NCBI GenBank assembly: GCA_016296045.1
Contig: JAEDKB010000008.1
Coordinates: 1-21,043 of the forward strand
DNA length: 21,043 bases
Direction of reading: 5' to 3'
Source of the DNA: Oscillospiraceae bacterium
Lineage (GTDB): Bacteria; Bacillota; Clostridia; Oscillospirales; Oscillospiraceae
The notes under the pieces were generated by a model. The model was given only the letters and a program-made list of their open reading frames with translations, searched no databases and had not been told where the DNA came from. This document shows positions 1 through 6,910 of this stretch, one piece after another; positions within the stretch are counted from its first letter, which is position 1, and each line of letters begins with the position of its first letter. Made by a program: the position numbers and the translations under genes.

Positions 1-139
1 GACTTTTCCGCAGGCAGCAGATTTTTGTTCCCTCGATCAGCCCAAAATCCAGCAGTCGTCTGCGAAGGGCACCTTGCATCCGCAGCGCTGTGATCCGGGC
101 GGCTTCTCCCTCCCGAAGGCAGTTTAATGTTGTTTTCAT
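1..139 (-). CDS. feoA: FeoA-family protein (N-terminal part)
   Basis: Partial gene running off the left edge; 46 residues are visible. FeoA-type proteins are small SH3-like cytoplasmic partners of the FeoB ferrous iron transporter, or stand-alone relatives of it. The visible stretch begins MKTTLNCLREGEAARI, then ALRRRLLDFGLIEGTKI, which is the characteristic FeoA pattern (a basic RRRLLD-GL-GT turn after the first strand). The ATG at 139 is preceded by GAAGGAGGC (complement of 146-154) at good spacing. It is transcribed away from the ATPase gene at 295. feoB would be expected further left, but that is outside the window and not shown. A fused or stand-alone SH3-like regulator domain is an alternative. 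Confidence 0.8.
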   Translation of the reverse strand, partial: MKTTLNCLREGEAARITALRMQGALRRRLLDFGLIEGTKICCLRKS

Positions 140-294
140 CCGAAAGCCTCCTTCAAGTACAGAAAAGCCGAACGCGCACGGCTTCGGCTCCCCTATGCTT
201 AGTTTATTCTATACAAAAAGCGCGGTTTTGTTCTGCCTTCTTTCCTGCACAGACGCCTGTCCTCATGCATAAATCATATGGAAGGAGGTTTTTT
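140..294. other. Divergent intergenic region, feoA / ATPase
   Basis: This 155-base divergent gap holds ribosome binding sites for both neighbours (complement of 146-154, and GGAGG at 284-288). It also holds an inverted repeat AGCCGAA (166-172) / TTCGGCT (183-189), which would form a 7-bp stem in the feoA leader followed by TTTTC. I could not find a convincing -35/-10 pair for either gene, nor a clear Fur or DtxR operator. Confidence 0.4.
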
Positions 295-1347
295 ATGGAA
301 TCCGTTTTTTATCTCGGCGCATCCACTCCGAAGGGCTTTGTTTCGCATTTTGATTCACTGTTTCGTGAGGTACGTCAGCTAACGATCATCAAAGGCGGTC
401 CCGGCTGCGGAAAATCGACCTTTATGCGTACGATCGGAGCAGCGGCGCAGGAACGCGGGCTGGATGTATCCTATATTCTCTGCTCTTCCGACCCCGATTC
501 GCTCGACGGTATTATCCTGCCGCAGCTTTCCGCTGCCTATGTGGACGGAACCGCTCCGCATGTGCTGGAACCGAAGCTTTGCGGCGGAAGCATGAATTAT
601 CTGAATTTCGGCGAATTCTATGACAGCGATGCCATGCGTCCGAACGAAGAAGAAATTTATTCCTGCCAAAAGAAAAACGCCGCAAAATATCCGCACGTTA
701 CCGCCTGTCTGGCCGCGGCGGATGCCCTGCTGGAAAGCGTTCGGATCGCAACGGCATCGGAGATTTATTTTGAAGAGCTCGGAGCCATCGCAGAGTGTTT
801 CGGTCTGTCCACGCTCAAGCCGGTAAGCGATCAGCCGGTTCTGCTCAAGCGATTCCTTTCCGCAATCACCCCGAAAGGTCCGAAGCTCTGCGAAAAAACG
901 CCGTCCGCTCTGTGTGAGCGGGTGTACGTTCTGCGCGATAACTATGCGCTGGCTCCCCATGTGCTGTCGCTGCTGCTTGAAAAAGCACAGGCGCTCGGAC
1001 ATACCTGCATTGCCTGCTATTCTCCCCTGCTGCCGGAGGGGAAGCCCTCACATTTGCTGATTCCCACAGCAGATGTCGCATTTGTCAGCGACAGTCGGGA
1101 TTTTCCCTATACGGAAAGCTGCTTCTGCCGCATCGATCTTGACTCCACCATTGCTCCGCCGGTTCGAAAGGAGCTTGAATTCTGCGGCAAAACGGTCTCC
1201 TCGCTGCTGTATCAGGCAGTTCATCATCTGCGCGAGGCGAAGCGTCTGCACGACCAGATGGAACAGCTATGCCGACCGTTTGTGGACTTCACGGCGGCAG
1301 ACCGTCTGGCAAAGAAAACGGTTTTAGAGCTGTTTGGCGAAAAGTAA
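295..1347 (+). CDS. Two-lobed P-loop ATPase, PRK06851-like
   Basis: Protein of 350 residues resembling the PRK06851 family of uncharacterised ATPases common in Firmicutes. A Walker A motif GGPGCGKST lies at residues 34-42, preceded by the family-like STPKGFVSHFDSLF. The chain looks like an internal duplication. The first lobe reads LTIIKGGPGCGKST...SSDPDSLDGIILPQL, and the second reads RVYVLRDNYALAPHV...SPLLPEGKPSHLLIPTADVAF. The second copy keeps the surrounding pattern but has lost the glycines and lysine of Walker A, so only the N-terminal lobe should bind nucleotide. The ATG at 295 is chosen because GAAGGAGG sits 7 bases upstream; the longer open frame from 127 would overlap the promoter region and feoA start and has no binding site. 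Substrate and role are unknown. It is monocistronic. Confidence 0.75.
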   Translation: MESVFYLGASTPKGFVSHFDSLFREVRQLTIIKGGPGCGKSTFMRTIGAAAQERGLDVSYILCSSDPDSLDGIILPQLSAAYVDGTAPHVLEPKLCGGSMNYLNFGEFYDSDAMRPNEEEIYSCQKKNAAKYPHVTACLAAADALLESVRIATASEIYFEELGAIAECFGLSTLKPVSDQPVLLKRFLSAITPKGPKLCEKTPSALCERVYVLRDNYALAPHVLSLLLEKAQALGHTCIACYSPLLPEGKPSHLLIPTADVAFVSDSRDFPYTESCFCRIDLDSTIAPPVRKELEFCGKTVSSLLYQAVHHLREAKRLHDQMEQLCRPFVDFTAADRLAKKTVLELFGEK

Positions 1348-1381
1348 TCTGAAAAATCCCTGTTTTTCGTCATTTTCCCCG

Positions 1382-1410
1382 TTGTTTTTTGCAAAAATCG
1401 GTGATAAGAT
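1382..1410 (+). promoter_or_regulatory. Promoter of the PII-antiporter operon
   Basis: TTGTTT (1382-1387), a 17-base spacer, then TAAGAT (1405-1410) preceded by TG at 1402-1403, an extended -10. Transcription would start near 1417. A GGGAGG ribosome binding site follows at 1429-1434, 8 bases before the ATG at 1443. Confidence 0.6.
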
Positions 1411-1442
1411 AACCTCGAAAAATGATATGGGAGGTTTCTTAG

Positions 1443-1784
1443 ATGAAGTTTTTAGTGATCGTTCTGAACAAAGTCGAATGTCTGGAAAAACTTCTGACCA
1501 AATTCGGAAAAAATAAGATTCCCGGCGCCACAATTATCGACAGTCACGGAATGGCGCAGATGCTGGAGGGGCACGATGAGCTGCGGTTTATGGCATCGCT
1601 CCGACTGCTGATGAATCCGGCACACAAGGAAAACAAGACCATTATGATGGTTTTGCCCGATGAAAAAGTCGATACCGTCGTTCGCATCGTCAATGAAGTC
1701 ACCGGCGGTCTGGATAAGCCCGACACCGGCATTCTCTTCACCGTCCCGATCGACCGTGTTGAGGGATTGGAGACACACGCATGA
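1443..1784 (+). CDS. PII-like signalling protein
   Basis: Protein of 113 residues with the ferredoxin-like layout of the GlnB/PII superfamily. It has a first strand MKFLVIVLNKVECLEKLL and a helix, a long loop region (about residues 35-65), then IMMVLPDEKVDTVVRIV. It ends TGGLDKPDTGILFTVPID, matching the PII C-terminal signature (GDGKIFV-P-E type) that builds the nucleotide pocket. The T-loop is not canonical: there is no uridylylatable Tyr in the expected context and the loop carries a Met/Leu/His-rich sequence. It overlaps the antiporter gene by four bases (ATGA), so the two are translationally coupled. I infer that it senses a nucleotide or metabolite and gates the antiporter. Classical nitrogen control is less likely, since no glnA, amtB or glnD is adjacent. 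Confidence 0.75.
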   Translation: MKFLVIVLNKVECLEKLLTKFGKNKIPGATIIDSHGMAQMLEGHDELRFMASLRLLMNPAHKENKTIMMVLPDEKVDTVVRIVNEVTGGLDKPDTGILFTVPIDRVEGLETHA

Positions 1785-2953
1785 CACTCAATACCCTGCT
1801 CGATCTTGCAATTATGATCTTTGCCGGTATGTTTTGCGGACGTATGGCAAAGCACCTCCACCTCCCAAATGTTACCGGATACCTCGTTGCCGGTCTTCTG
1901 ATCGGCCCAAGCGTGCTGGGGCTGCTTTCCGATGATTTTCTGGAAGCCACCTCGATTATTTCCGATGTCGCTCTGGGCTTTATCGCTTTTTCCATCGGCA
2001 ATGAATTCAAGCTTTCCTATTTTAAACGTGTGGGCGTTGCGCCCATCGTCATCGCCTGTCTGGAATCTCTGTTTGCAGTCCTCTTTGTCGTGCTCGGCCT
2101 GATTATCTCCGGACAGAGCGTTCCGTTTTCTCTGGTGCTGGGCGCGATTGCCGCAGCGACCGCCCCCGCCGCCACCATTATGGTCATCAAGCAGTACCGC
2201 GCAAAAGGTCCCGTAACAGAATCATTGCTGTCTGTCGTTGCCATTGACGATGCAACCGCACTGATTCTCTTCTCTCTGGCCGTTGCGATTGCCCAGACAT
2301 TGACAAATTCCGGTGCCGGACTCGGTGCCGCTCTGCTCTCTCCGTTAAAGGAGATCGGCGGCGCGATTGTTGTCGGCGCGATTCTCGGCTTCATTTTCCT
2401 GATTCCGCTTCGCTTCTTCAAAAAACAGGGCAATCGCCTGTCCTTGATCGTCGGTTTTATCTTTGCCGGTCTGGGTCTTGCAAAATGGCTCGGTCTTTCC
2501 AACCTGCTTCTATGCATGGCAATGGGTGCCGTCATTGCAAACTTCTCTCCGGATGTCGGCAAGCTGATGGATATTTGCGACAGCGTAACACCTCCGATCT
2601 TCATGCTCTTTTTCGTCGCATCGGGCGCGGATCTGAAGCTCTCCGTGCTGCCGACCGTCGGCATCATCGGCATCATCTACATTATTCTGCGTGTGGTCGG
2701 CAAAATCTTCGGCGCAAGTCTGGGCGGCATTCTTTGCAAATGCGACAAATCGGTGCGGAAGTACCTTGGCCCGTGTCTGCTTCCGCAGGCAGGCGTTGCC
2801 ATCGGTCTGTCTCTGGCCGCCGGAGTTGCCGTTCCGGAGCACGCCCCGCAGATTCGCGCCGTCATTCTCTGCGCCACACTGGTCTATGAGCTGATCGGCC
2901 CCGCCATCACCAAGCTCTCCCTGAAAAAGGCCGGCGAAATCAGCGGGAAATAA
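1781..2953 (+). CDS. Kef-type (CPA2) cation:proton antiporter, membrane domain only
   Basis: Integral membrane protein of 390 residues with about a dozen hydrophobic segments, of the monovalent cation:proton antiporter-2 family. Family hallmarks visible: GRMAKHLHLPNVTGYLVAG near residues 20-38, IGPSVLGLL at 41-49, ATAPAATIMV at 126-135 and the ion-binding pair IDDATA with D156-D157. The C-terminal half repeats the fold and ends at LSLKKAGEISGK. There is no RCK/TrkA-N nucleotide-binding domain after the membrane part, unlike KefB/KefC, which fits control in trans by the PII-like protein encoded just upstream. It would exchange Na+ or K+ for H+ at the cytoplasmic membrane; the ion cannot be told from sequence. 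A terminator follows immediately. Confidence 0.88.
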   Translation: MTLNTLLDLAIMIFAGMFCGRMAKHLHLPNVTGYLVAGLLIGPSVLGLLSDDFLEATSIISDVALGFIAFSIGNEFKLSYFKRVGVAPIVIACLESLFAVLFVVLGLIISGQSVPFSLVLGAIAAATAPAATIMVIKQYRAKGPVTESLLSVVAIDDATALILFSLAVAIAQTLTNSGAGLGAALLSPLKEIGGAIVVGAILGFIFLIPLRFFKKQGNRLSLIVGFIFAGLGLAKWLGLSNLLLCMAMGAVIANFSPDVGKLMDICDSVTPPIFMLFFVASGADLKLSVLPTVGIIGIIYIILRVVGKIFGASLGGILCKCDKSVRKYLGPCLLPQAGVAIGLSLAAGVAVPEHAPQIRAVILCATLVYELIGPAITKLSLKKAGEISGK

Positions 2954-2960
2954 GTACATA

Positions 2961-3014
2961 ACAAAATCCACAAGGCTCAACGCACGGAGCTTTGTGGGTT
3001 TTGTGTTTTATTTT
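2961..3014 (+). terminator. Strong rho-independent terminator
   Basis: ACAAAATCCACAAGGCTC (2961-2978) pairs with GAGCTTTGTGGGTTTTGT (2987-3004) across an 8-base loop, followed by GTTTTATTTT. It closes the PII-antiporter operon. The A/T-rich stem ends also allow termination of the minus-strand gene that stops at 3014. Confidence 0.9.
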
Positions 3015-3259
3015 CAAAAATCATGTCTGTTTCCACAGTCACTGCCAAGCCGTTCGTAAACTCTCACAATTTCTTCAATTTTCTGAAAGCAATTGCAATC
3101 ATCCAGTGTATCATCTTCAAGGATTGCTTTAATTTGTTCTAAAGCAGAATAACATGCAAGCTCAACAATTTGTTCCAACTGAATCGTTTTCGGTAATATT
3201 AAACTCTTTAATGTCTCGCTCTGAAATTCATTCAAAAGGATTTCTTCATATAATTTCAT
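3014..3259 (-). CDS. Small acidic protein of unknown function
   Basis: Protein of 81 residues, MKLYEEILLNEF to GSDCGNRHDF, with no family I can name with certainty. It is predicted to be helical and acidic, with amphipathic segments around residues 28-48 and 58-72 and a distinctive C-terminal SD-GNRHDF tail. I recall similar tails in short Clostridia proteins but cannot verify this. The ATG at 3259 is preferred over 3280 because GGGGAC lies 5 bases upstream on the minus strand. Its base composition is visibly AT-richer than the flanking genes, which suggests horizontal acquisition. It is divergent from a short helix-turn-helix gene and driven by a near-perfect promoter, so the two probably act as a regulated pair. 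Toxin, antitoxin or another role is open. Confidence 0.65.
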   Translation of the reverse strand: MKLYEEILLNEFQSETLKSLILPKTIQLEQIVELACYSALEQIKAILEDDTLDDCNCFQKIEEIVRVYERLGSDCGNRHDF

Positions 3260-3289
3260 AATGTCCCCACAAAACCACATTTGTTATGA

Positions 3290-3352
3290 GGATTATATCC
3301 CCTTAATGATTTGGATTATAACCCCCATAATATCAAATGTCAAGATGGGGGT
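3290..3352. promoter_or_regulatory. Operator-like repeats between divergent small genes
   Basis: ACCCCCAT (3321-3328) and ATGGGGGT (3345-3352) form a perfect 8-bp inverted repeat with a 16-base spacer. One half lies in the spacer of the minus-strand promoter. The other lies just upstream of its -35 and overlaps the GGGGG ribosome binding site of the plus-strand regulator. Two direct copies of GGATTATA(T/A)CCCC also occur at 3290-3302 and 3313-3326. The placement suits a repressor that controls both genes. Confidence 0.6.
3315..3343 (-). promoter_or_regulatory. Consensus promoter for the small acidic protein
   Basis: On the minus strand, TTGACA (complement of 3338-3343), exactly 17 bases, then TATAAT (complement of 3315-3320). 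This is a full consensus sigma-A promoter, one of the strongest-looking in the window. The start site would be near 3308, giving a leader of about 50 bases. Confidence 0.85.
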
Positions 3353-3359
3353 ATGCAAT

Positions 3360-3569
3360 ATGATATGCTTTGACAGACTTTGGGAAACGATGCGTAAGAA
3401 AGGGGTTTCCACCTATTTTCTGCGCGAGCACGCCGGAATCGACAGCAAGACCATTCGACGCCTGCGGGCAAATGACAATACCGAAACCAAAACGCTCAGC
3501 AAGCTGTGCGAAGCATTGGGTTGTTCCTTGGAGGACATTGCAGAGTATATTCCCGACAACAAGGGATGA
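3360..3569 (+). CDS. Short XRE (Cro/C1-type) DNA-binding regulator
   Basis: Protein of 69 residues consisting of essentially one helix-turn-helix domain. It begins MICFDRLWETMRKKG and continues STYFLREHAGIDSKTIRRLRAN, where AGIDSKTIRRLR is the turn and recognition helix, then TLSKLCEALGCSLEDIAEY, the standard XRE C-terminal helices. The ATG at 3360 has GGGGG (3347-3351) 8 bases upstream; an in-frame ATG at 3345 lies inside the operator repeat and lacks a binding site. It likely represses its own and the divergent promoter by binding the inverted repeat over the -35 region. There is no effector domain. Possible plus-strand promoter elements are TTAATG (3303-3308) and CATAAT (3326-3331). Confidence 0.85.
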   Translation: MICFDRLWETMRKKGVSTYFLREHAGIDSKTIRRLRANDNTETKTLSKLCEALGCSLEDIAEYIPDNKG

Positions 3570-3697
3570 ATCCGAGCATACCGCGCTGCGGATTCCGAAA
3601 AGATGATCGCGGGGCAGAGTGCAAAAAGGCAAGCGCTGCACTGAAGCCCGCTGGTACACATTCCGGTGATTCTGCACGAGCTTCATCCTCTTTTTTG
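3570..3697. other. Intergenic region after the XRE regulator
   Basis: No gene is supported here. A hairpin AATCCGAGC (3569-3577) / GCTgCGGATT (3585-3594) directly follows the regulator's stop codon, but there is no U-run, so termination is doubtful. The rest shows no recognisable structure. Confidence 0.35.
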
Positions 3698-3741
3698 GAA
3701 AAGAAAAATCCGAGCAGATCGTAAAACAACGGTCTGCTCGG
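3698..3741 (-). terminator. Terminator of tsaE-tsaB-upp
   Basis: Stem 3710-3721 / 3730-3741 (CCGAGCAGATCG with CGGTCTGCTCGG, one G-U pair) and an 8-base loop. On the minus strand it is followed by ATTTTTCTTTTCC. It lies 14 bases past the upp stop codon. Confidence 0.88.
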
Positions 3742-3754
3742 TTTCATATATTCT

Positions 3755-4387
3755 TTATTTCGTGCCGAAAATACGGTCGCCGCAATCGCCCAAGCCGGGA
3801 ACGATGTAGGCATTTTCATTCAGTCCCTGGTCAACGGCAGCAACATAAATGTCAATGTCGGGATGCGCTTCGGAAACCGCCTTGATGCCTTCCGGCGCGG
3901 CAATAATATTCATCAGCGTAATGGACTTGCAGCCATACTCTTTTTTCAGCACATCAATCGCGGCAACTGCACTGCCGCCGGTTGCCAGCATCGGATCCAC
4001 CACAAAAACCTGACGCTCGGAAATATCCGGGGGCATTTTGCAGTAGTATTTCACCGGCTCGTGCGTCTCCGGGTCGCGGAACAGCCCGATATGACCGACC
4101 TTTGCCGAAGGCATCAGAGAGATCATCGTATCGACCATTCCCAGACCGGCGCGCAGAATCGGCACGATCGCCAGCTTTTTGCCGGCAAGCACCTTGAACT
4201 TCGCCGTCGTGATCGGCGTTTCGATCTCAACTTCCTGAGTGGGAAGGTTTCTCGTTGCTTCGTAGCACATCAGCGCCGCAATTTCGCCGACGGATTCACG
4301 GAATTCCTTGACACCGGTGTTTTTGTCACGCAAAATTGACAGCTTATGATCCAGAAGAGGATGCTGCAAAATCTGAACATTACCCAT
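3755..4387 (-). CDS. upp: Uracil phosphoribosyltransferase
   Basis: Protein of 210 residues, the normal length of the family. It converts uracil and PRPP to UMP in the cytoplasm (pyrimidine salvage). Visible hallmarks are the PRPP-binding loop [10 protein letters not shown] at residues 131-140, preceded by QVFVV, the dimer and PRPP region [12 protein letters not shown] at 77-88, and the uracil-binding C-terminal [16 protein letters not shown] at 194-209. The ATG at 4387 overlaps the stop codon of tsaB by one base (TAATG), so translation is coupled. It is the last gene of a three-gene minus-strand operon. Confidence 0.98.
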   Translation of the reverse strand: MGNVQILQHPLLDHKLSILRDKNTGVKEFRESVGEIAALMCYEATRNLPTQEVEIETPITTAKFKVLAGKKLAIVPILRAGLGMVDTMISLMPSAKVGHIGLFRDPETHEPVKYYCKMPPDISERQVFVVDPMLATGGSAVAAIDVLKKEYGCKSITLMNIIAAPEGIKAVSEAHPDIDIYVAAVDQGLNENAYIVPGLGDCGDRIFGTK

Positions 4388-5103
4388 TACGCTTCTCCTT
4401 CACTTCTTTTTAGGCGCTCGTTGCGTTCGCGTTCTGCCTGCGAAAGCCGCAGGTAGTTCGGCACCAGCTCCGCACCGTCAAATTCCGCTCCGCTCTGAAG
4501 CAGATTTTGTGCCGCCAAAGCCACGCCCGAAGCGCGCTGCATCATCAGATGTTCCGGTGCACAAATGCAGCCGGAAAGACTCTTTCCGATCGTATTATAA
4601 CACAACTGTGCGCCGTCGCCAACCATAATTTTCGGCTTTTCCGCTTTTTTCAGCTCTTTTTCCAAATCTTCAAGGGAAATCGCACGATCCTCCGTGCATC
4701 TTTGAACGATTCCGTGTTCACAGGTAAACAATGCGTTATACACCTGCTCACGCCGCGCATCCATCGTGCAGCAGATCAAGCCGTCAAATTCCGCCGCCTG
4801 CTGCGCCATAGCTTCCAGCGTAGAAACACCGACGCAGGGTTTTTCAGCGCCCCATGCAAGACCCTTTGCCGCGGCAACGCCGATCCTCACGCCGGTAAAG
4901 CTGCCCGGTCCGGATGCACAGGCAACCGCCGTCAGTTCTCCGACCTTCACGCCGCAGTTTTCCAACAGATCCTCCGCCATTTTCATTAACGTGCGGCTGT
5001 GCGTCTGTCCGCAGTTTTGATAGTATTCACCGATCAGCCTGCCATCTTCCAGCAGAGCAACAGAGGCTGCCTTTGCCGAGGTTTCAAATGCCAAAATCCG
5101 CAT
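4387..5103 (-). CDS. tsaB: tRNA t6A37 threonylcarbamoyltransferase complex subunit TsaB
   Basis: Protein of 238 residues, the inactive ASKHA-fold partner that scaffolds TsaD in the complex forming N6-threonylcarbamoyladenosine on ANN-decoding tRNAs. It starts [17 protein letters not shown], the usual TsaB opening (I-A-DTS type), and contains [12 protein letters not shown] at residues 64-75, the family signature. The ATG at 5103 is chosen because GAAGGAAG is 9 bases upstream and the family begins with M-ILA-DTS; the open frame extends to 5157 inside tsaE. Its first 20 bases overlap the end of tsaE. rimI and tsaD, often next to tsaB in Firmicutes, are absent here. Confidence 0.96.
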   Translation of the reverse strand: MRILAFETSAKAASVALLEDGRLIGEYYQNCGQTHSRTLMKMAEDLLENCGVKVGELTAVACASGPGSFTGVRIGVAAAKGLAWGAEKPCVGVSTLEAMAQQAAEFDGLICCTMDARREQVYNALFTCEHGIVQRCTEDRAISLEDLEKELKKAEKPKIMVGDGAQLCYNTIGKSLSGCICAPEHLMMQRASGVALAAQNLLQSGAEFDGAELVPNYLRLSQAERERNERLKRSEGEA

Positions 5104-5527
5104 CGGGTGCACTTCCTTCGATTGTAATTTTTCTGCTTTCATCGGAGAGCTTTTCAATTTCTACCGTGATCGCGTCTTCCATCGCTTCGGAAACGTTCTC
5201 GCTCCATTCCACCGCGCAGACACCGCCGCGCCGCAGATAGTCCTCCCAGCCGATGTCAAACAGATCATCCGCCGAGCCAAGACGGTACATATCAAAATGG
5301 AACAGCGGCAGTCTGCCGCCGATATATTCATTGACAATGGTATAGGTCGGACTTGTCACGCGCATGGTAATTCCCAGCCCTCTGGCAAGGCCGCGTGTAA
5401 AGGCGGTTTTTCCCGCACCCAGATCGCCGCGGTAGGCGATCACCTCGCCGCCGCGCAGCTTTTCTCCGAAACGCTGACCGATCCGTTCCGTCTCTTCTGT
5501 CGTATTTGTGATGAATTGCATTCGCAT
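5084..5527 (-). CDS. tsaE: tRNA t6A37 modification ATPase TsaE
   Basis: Protein of 147 residues. TsaE is a small P-loop ATPase that binds TsaB-TsaD and resets the t6A synthesis complex. Walker A is GDLGAGKT at residues 34-41. TSPTYTIVNEY (58-68) is the typical strand and loop after it, and HFDMYRL and VEWSENV are further family blocks. The first ATG at 5527 is 5 bases from GAAGGA; a second ATG two codons in is equally possible. It is the first gene of the tsaE-tsaB-upp operon. Confidence 0.96.
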   Translation of the reverse strand: MRMQFITNTTEETERIGQRFGEKLRGGEVIAYRGDLGAGKTAFTRGLARGLGITMRVTSPTYTIVNEYIGGRLPLFHFDMYRLGSADDLFDIGWEDYLRRGGVCAVEWSENVSEAMEDAITVEIEKLSDESRKITIEGSAPDADFGI

Positions 5528-5544
5528 TCACATCCTTCTGCGTT

Positions 5545-5573
5545 ATTGTACCACAGATCTTCTTTTTTTGCAA
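5545..5573 (-). promoter_or_regulatory. Promoter of tsaE-tsaB-upp
   Basis: On the minus strand, TTGCAA (complement of 5568-5573), 17 bases, then TGGTACAAT, an extended -10 with TACAAT as complement of 5545-5550. Confidence 0.75.
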
Positions 5574-5588
5574 AAATTACTTTTTGTG

Positions 5589-5617
5589 TTTACAGATTTG
5601 CTGTTTAATGATAAAAT
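5589..5617 (+). promoter_or_regulatory. Promoter of rodA
   Basis: TTTACA (5589-5594), a 17-base spacer and TAAAAT (5612-5617). Transcription would start near 5624, about 27 bases before the ATG. Confidence 0.75.
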
Positions 5618-5650
5618 AAGTATTCAGTATCCGGTCGAGGAGGTGAGCGC

Positions 5651-6802
5651 ATGAAACGATTGGGTGAAAGAATCAAGGAAATTACAAAAAAAGGCGACAT
5701 GGTTCTGCTGGCGCTTTGCGTCATTACAACCATTCTGGGCATCGTAATGATCTACGCCGCCACTGCCGGCGGCAACAATTCCCGTTATATCATCATTCAG
5801 TCCGGCTGCCTGCTTGCAGGTATTGCGATCTACTTTGCTCTGACTGTCTTTGACATTGAAATTCTTGCCGGTCAGAGAACTTTGCTTTTTATTTTTAATA
5901 CCTTTTTTATCGGATTGCTGCTGGTCTTCGGCATTGAGGGCGATACCGGCAACAAAAGCTGGCTGTCCTTCCCCTTCCTGCCGTTCAATATTCAGCCTGC
6001 TGAGCTCTGCAAAATCACCTATATCATCATCCTTGCAAAAACCATGAGTGTCCACCAGACGCATGTTTCCTCACCGAAGTGCGTTTTGCAGCTTGCTTTC
6101 CATATGCTTTTCATTGTCGGTTTGATCATTGTGATCTCCCGCGATACCGGTGTTGCGCTGATCTTTATTTTTATCTTCCTCGTCATGGCCTTTGTCGGCG
6201 GCGTAAGCGGCTGGTGGTTCCTTGCCGGAATCGGCGCTTTTGCGGTTGCCGCCCCGACGCTGTGGTCTACGGTCATGCGCGGCGACCAGAAAAACCGTAT
6301 TCTCGCCCTGTATGATCCCACCATCGACCCGGACGGTCTGACTGTTATGTGGCAGACAAACCAGAATCTGAAAACACTCCGAAACGGCGGTCTGACCGGT
6401 CAGGGGCTTTTCAACGGCACCATGACAAATTCCGGCGCGATTCCTGCCCGTCATACCGACTCGATCTTCTCAACCATCGGCGAACAGCTCGGCTTGATCG
6501 GAAGTGTGATTGTTCTTCTGCTTCTGATGGCAATTGTTGTTCGTATCATCTATATCGGCATCAAATCGCCGGATTATATGAACCGCCTGATCTGCATCGG
6601 CATTGCGTCCATGCTCCTGTTCCAGATTCTGATCAACGTCGGCGTTTGCCTCGGACTTCTGCCGGTTATCGGACTGGCACTGCCCTTCGTCAGCTACGGA
6701 GGCAGCTCGGTCATCACCTCGTTTATCGCCATGGGTATCGTTTCCGGCATCAAGATGCATCCCGCGCCGGATATCAGCGCCCATTATATCCGTCCGTATT
6801 GA
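5651..6802 (+). CDS. rodA: RodA/FtsW/SpoVE (SEDS) peptidoglycan polymerase, RodA-like
   Basis: Membrane protein of 383 residues with about ten transmembrane segments. SEDS proteins polymerise lipid II into glycan strands, working with a class B PBP. Key motifs: FNIQPAELCKI around residues 112-122, RHTDSIFSTIGEQLG (268-282) with the catalytic-type Asp at 270, and NVGVCLGLLPVIGLALPF followed by VSYGGSS at about 329-353. RodA rather than FtsW is favoured by the length, the HTDSIF context and the lack of neighbouring mur/fts genes; SpoVE cannot be excluded. GAGGAGGTG upstream supports the ATG at 5651. It has its own promoter and terminator, so it is monocistronic. Confidence 0.92.
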   Translation: MKRLGERIKEITKKGDMVLLALCVITTILGIVMIYAATAGGNNSRYIIIQSGCLLAGIAIYFALTVFDIEILAGQRTLLFIFNTFFIGLLLVFGIEGDTGNKSWLSFPFLPFNIQPAELCKITYIIILAKTMSVHQTHVSSPKCVLQLAFHMLFIVGLIIVISRDTGVALIFIFIFLVMAFVGGVSGWWFLAGIGAFAVAAPTLWSTVMRGDQKNRILALYDPTIDPDGLTVMWQTNQNLKTLRNGGLTGQGLFNGTMTNSGAIPARHTDSIFSTIGEQLGLIGSVIVLLLLMAIVVRIIYIGIKSPDYMNRLICIGIASMLLFQILINVGVCLGLLPVIGLALPFVSYGGSSVITSFIAMGIVSGIKMHPAPDISAHYIRPY

Positions 6803-6820
6803 GTTTGCTTAATGTATTTT

Positions 6821-6851
6821 TTCCGCCGCTTCCCAGCGGCGGAATTTTTTT
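6821..6851 (+). terminator. Terminator of rodA
   Basis: Perfect stem TTCCGCCGCT (6821-6830) / AGCGGCGGAA (6835-6844) with a TCCC loop, followed by seven T residues. Confidence 0.95.
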
Positions 6852-6910
6852 GCATAATTTGAAAAAACCGGTTCATCCTATGAGCGAAGCAAATTACAGG
6901 AGGGAAACCA

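Noticed and set aside
140..294. Fur or DtxR operator controlling feoA
   Set aside because: An AT-rich TTAGTTTATTCTA stretch is present but it does not match either consensus well enough to call.
379..1002. 207-codon minus-strand open frame inside the ATPase gene
   Set aside because: Antisense shadow of the Walker-motif gene; no start signals.
3014..3569. Firm assignment as a toxin-antitoxin system
   Set aside because: The architecture is suggestive but the 81-residue protein matches no toxin family I know, so I report only the module.
3499..3819. Minus-strand open frame of about 107 codons upstream of the upp terminator
   Set aside because: It spans the upp 3' end, the terminator and the XRE gene end, with no binding site. 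It is chance.
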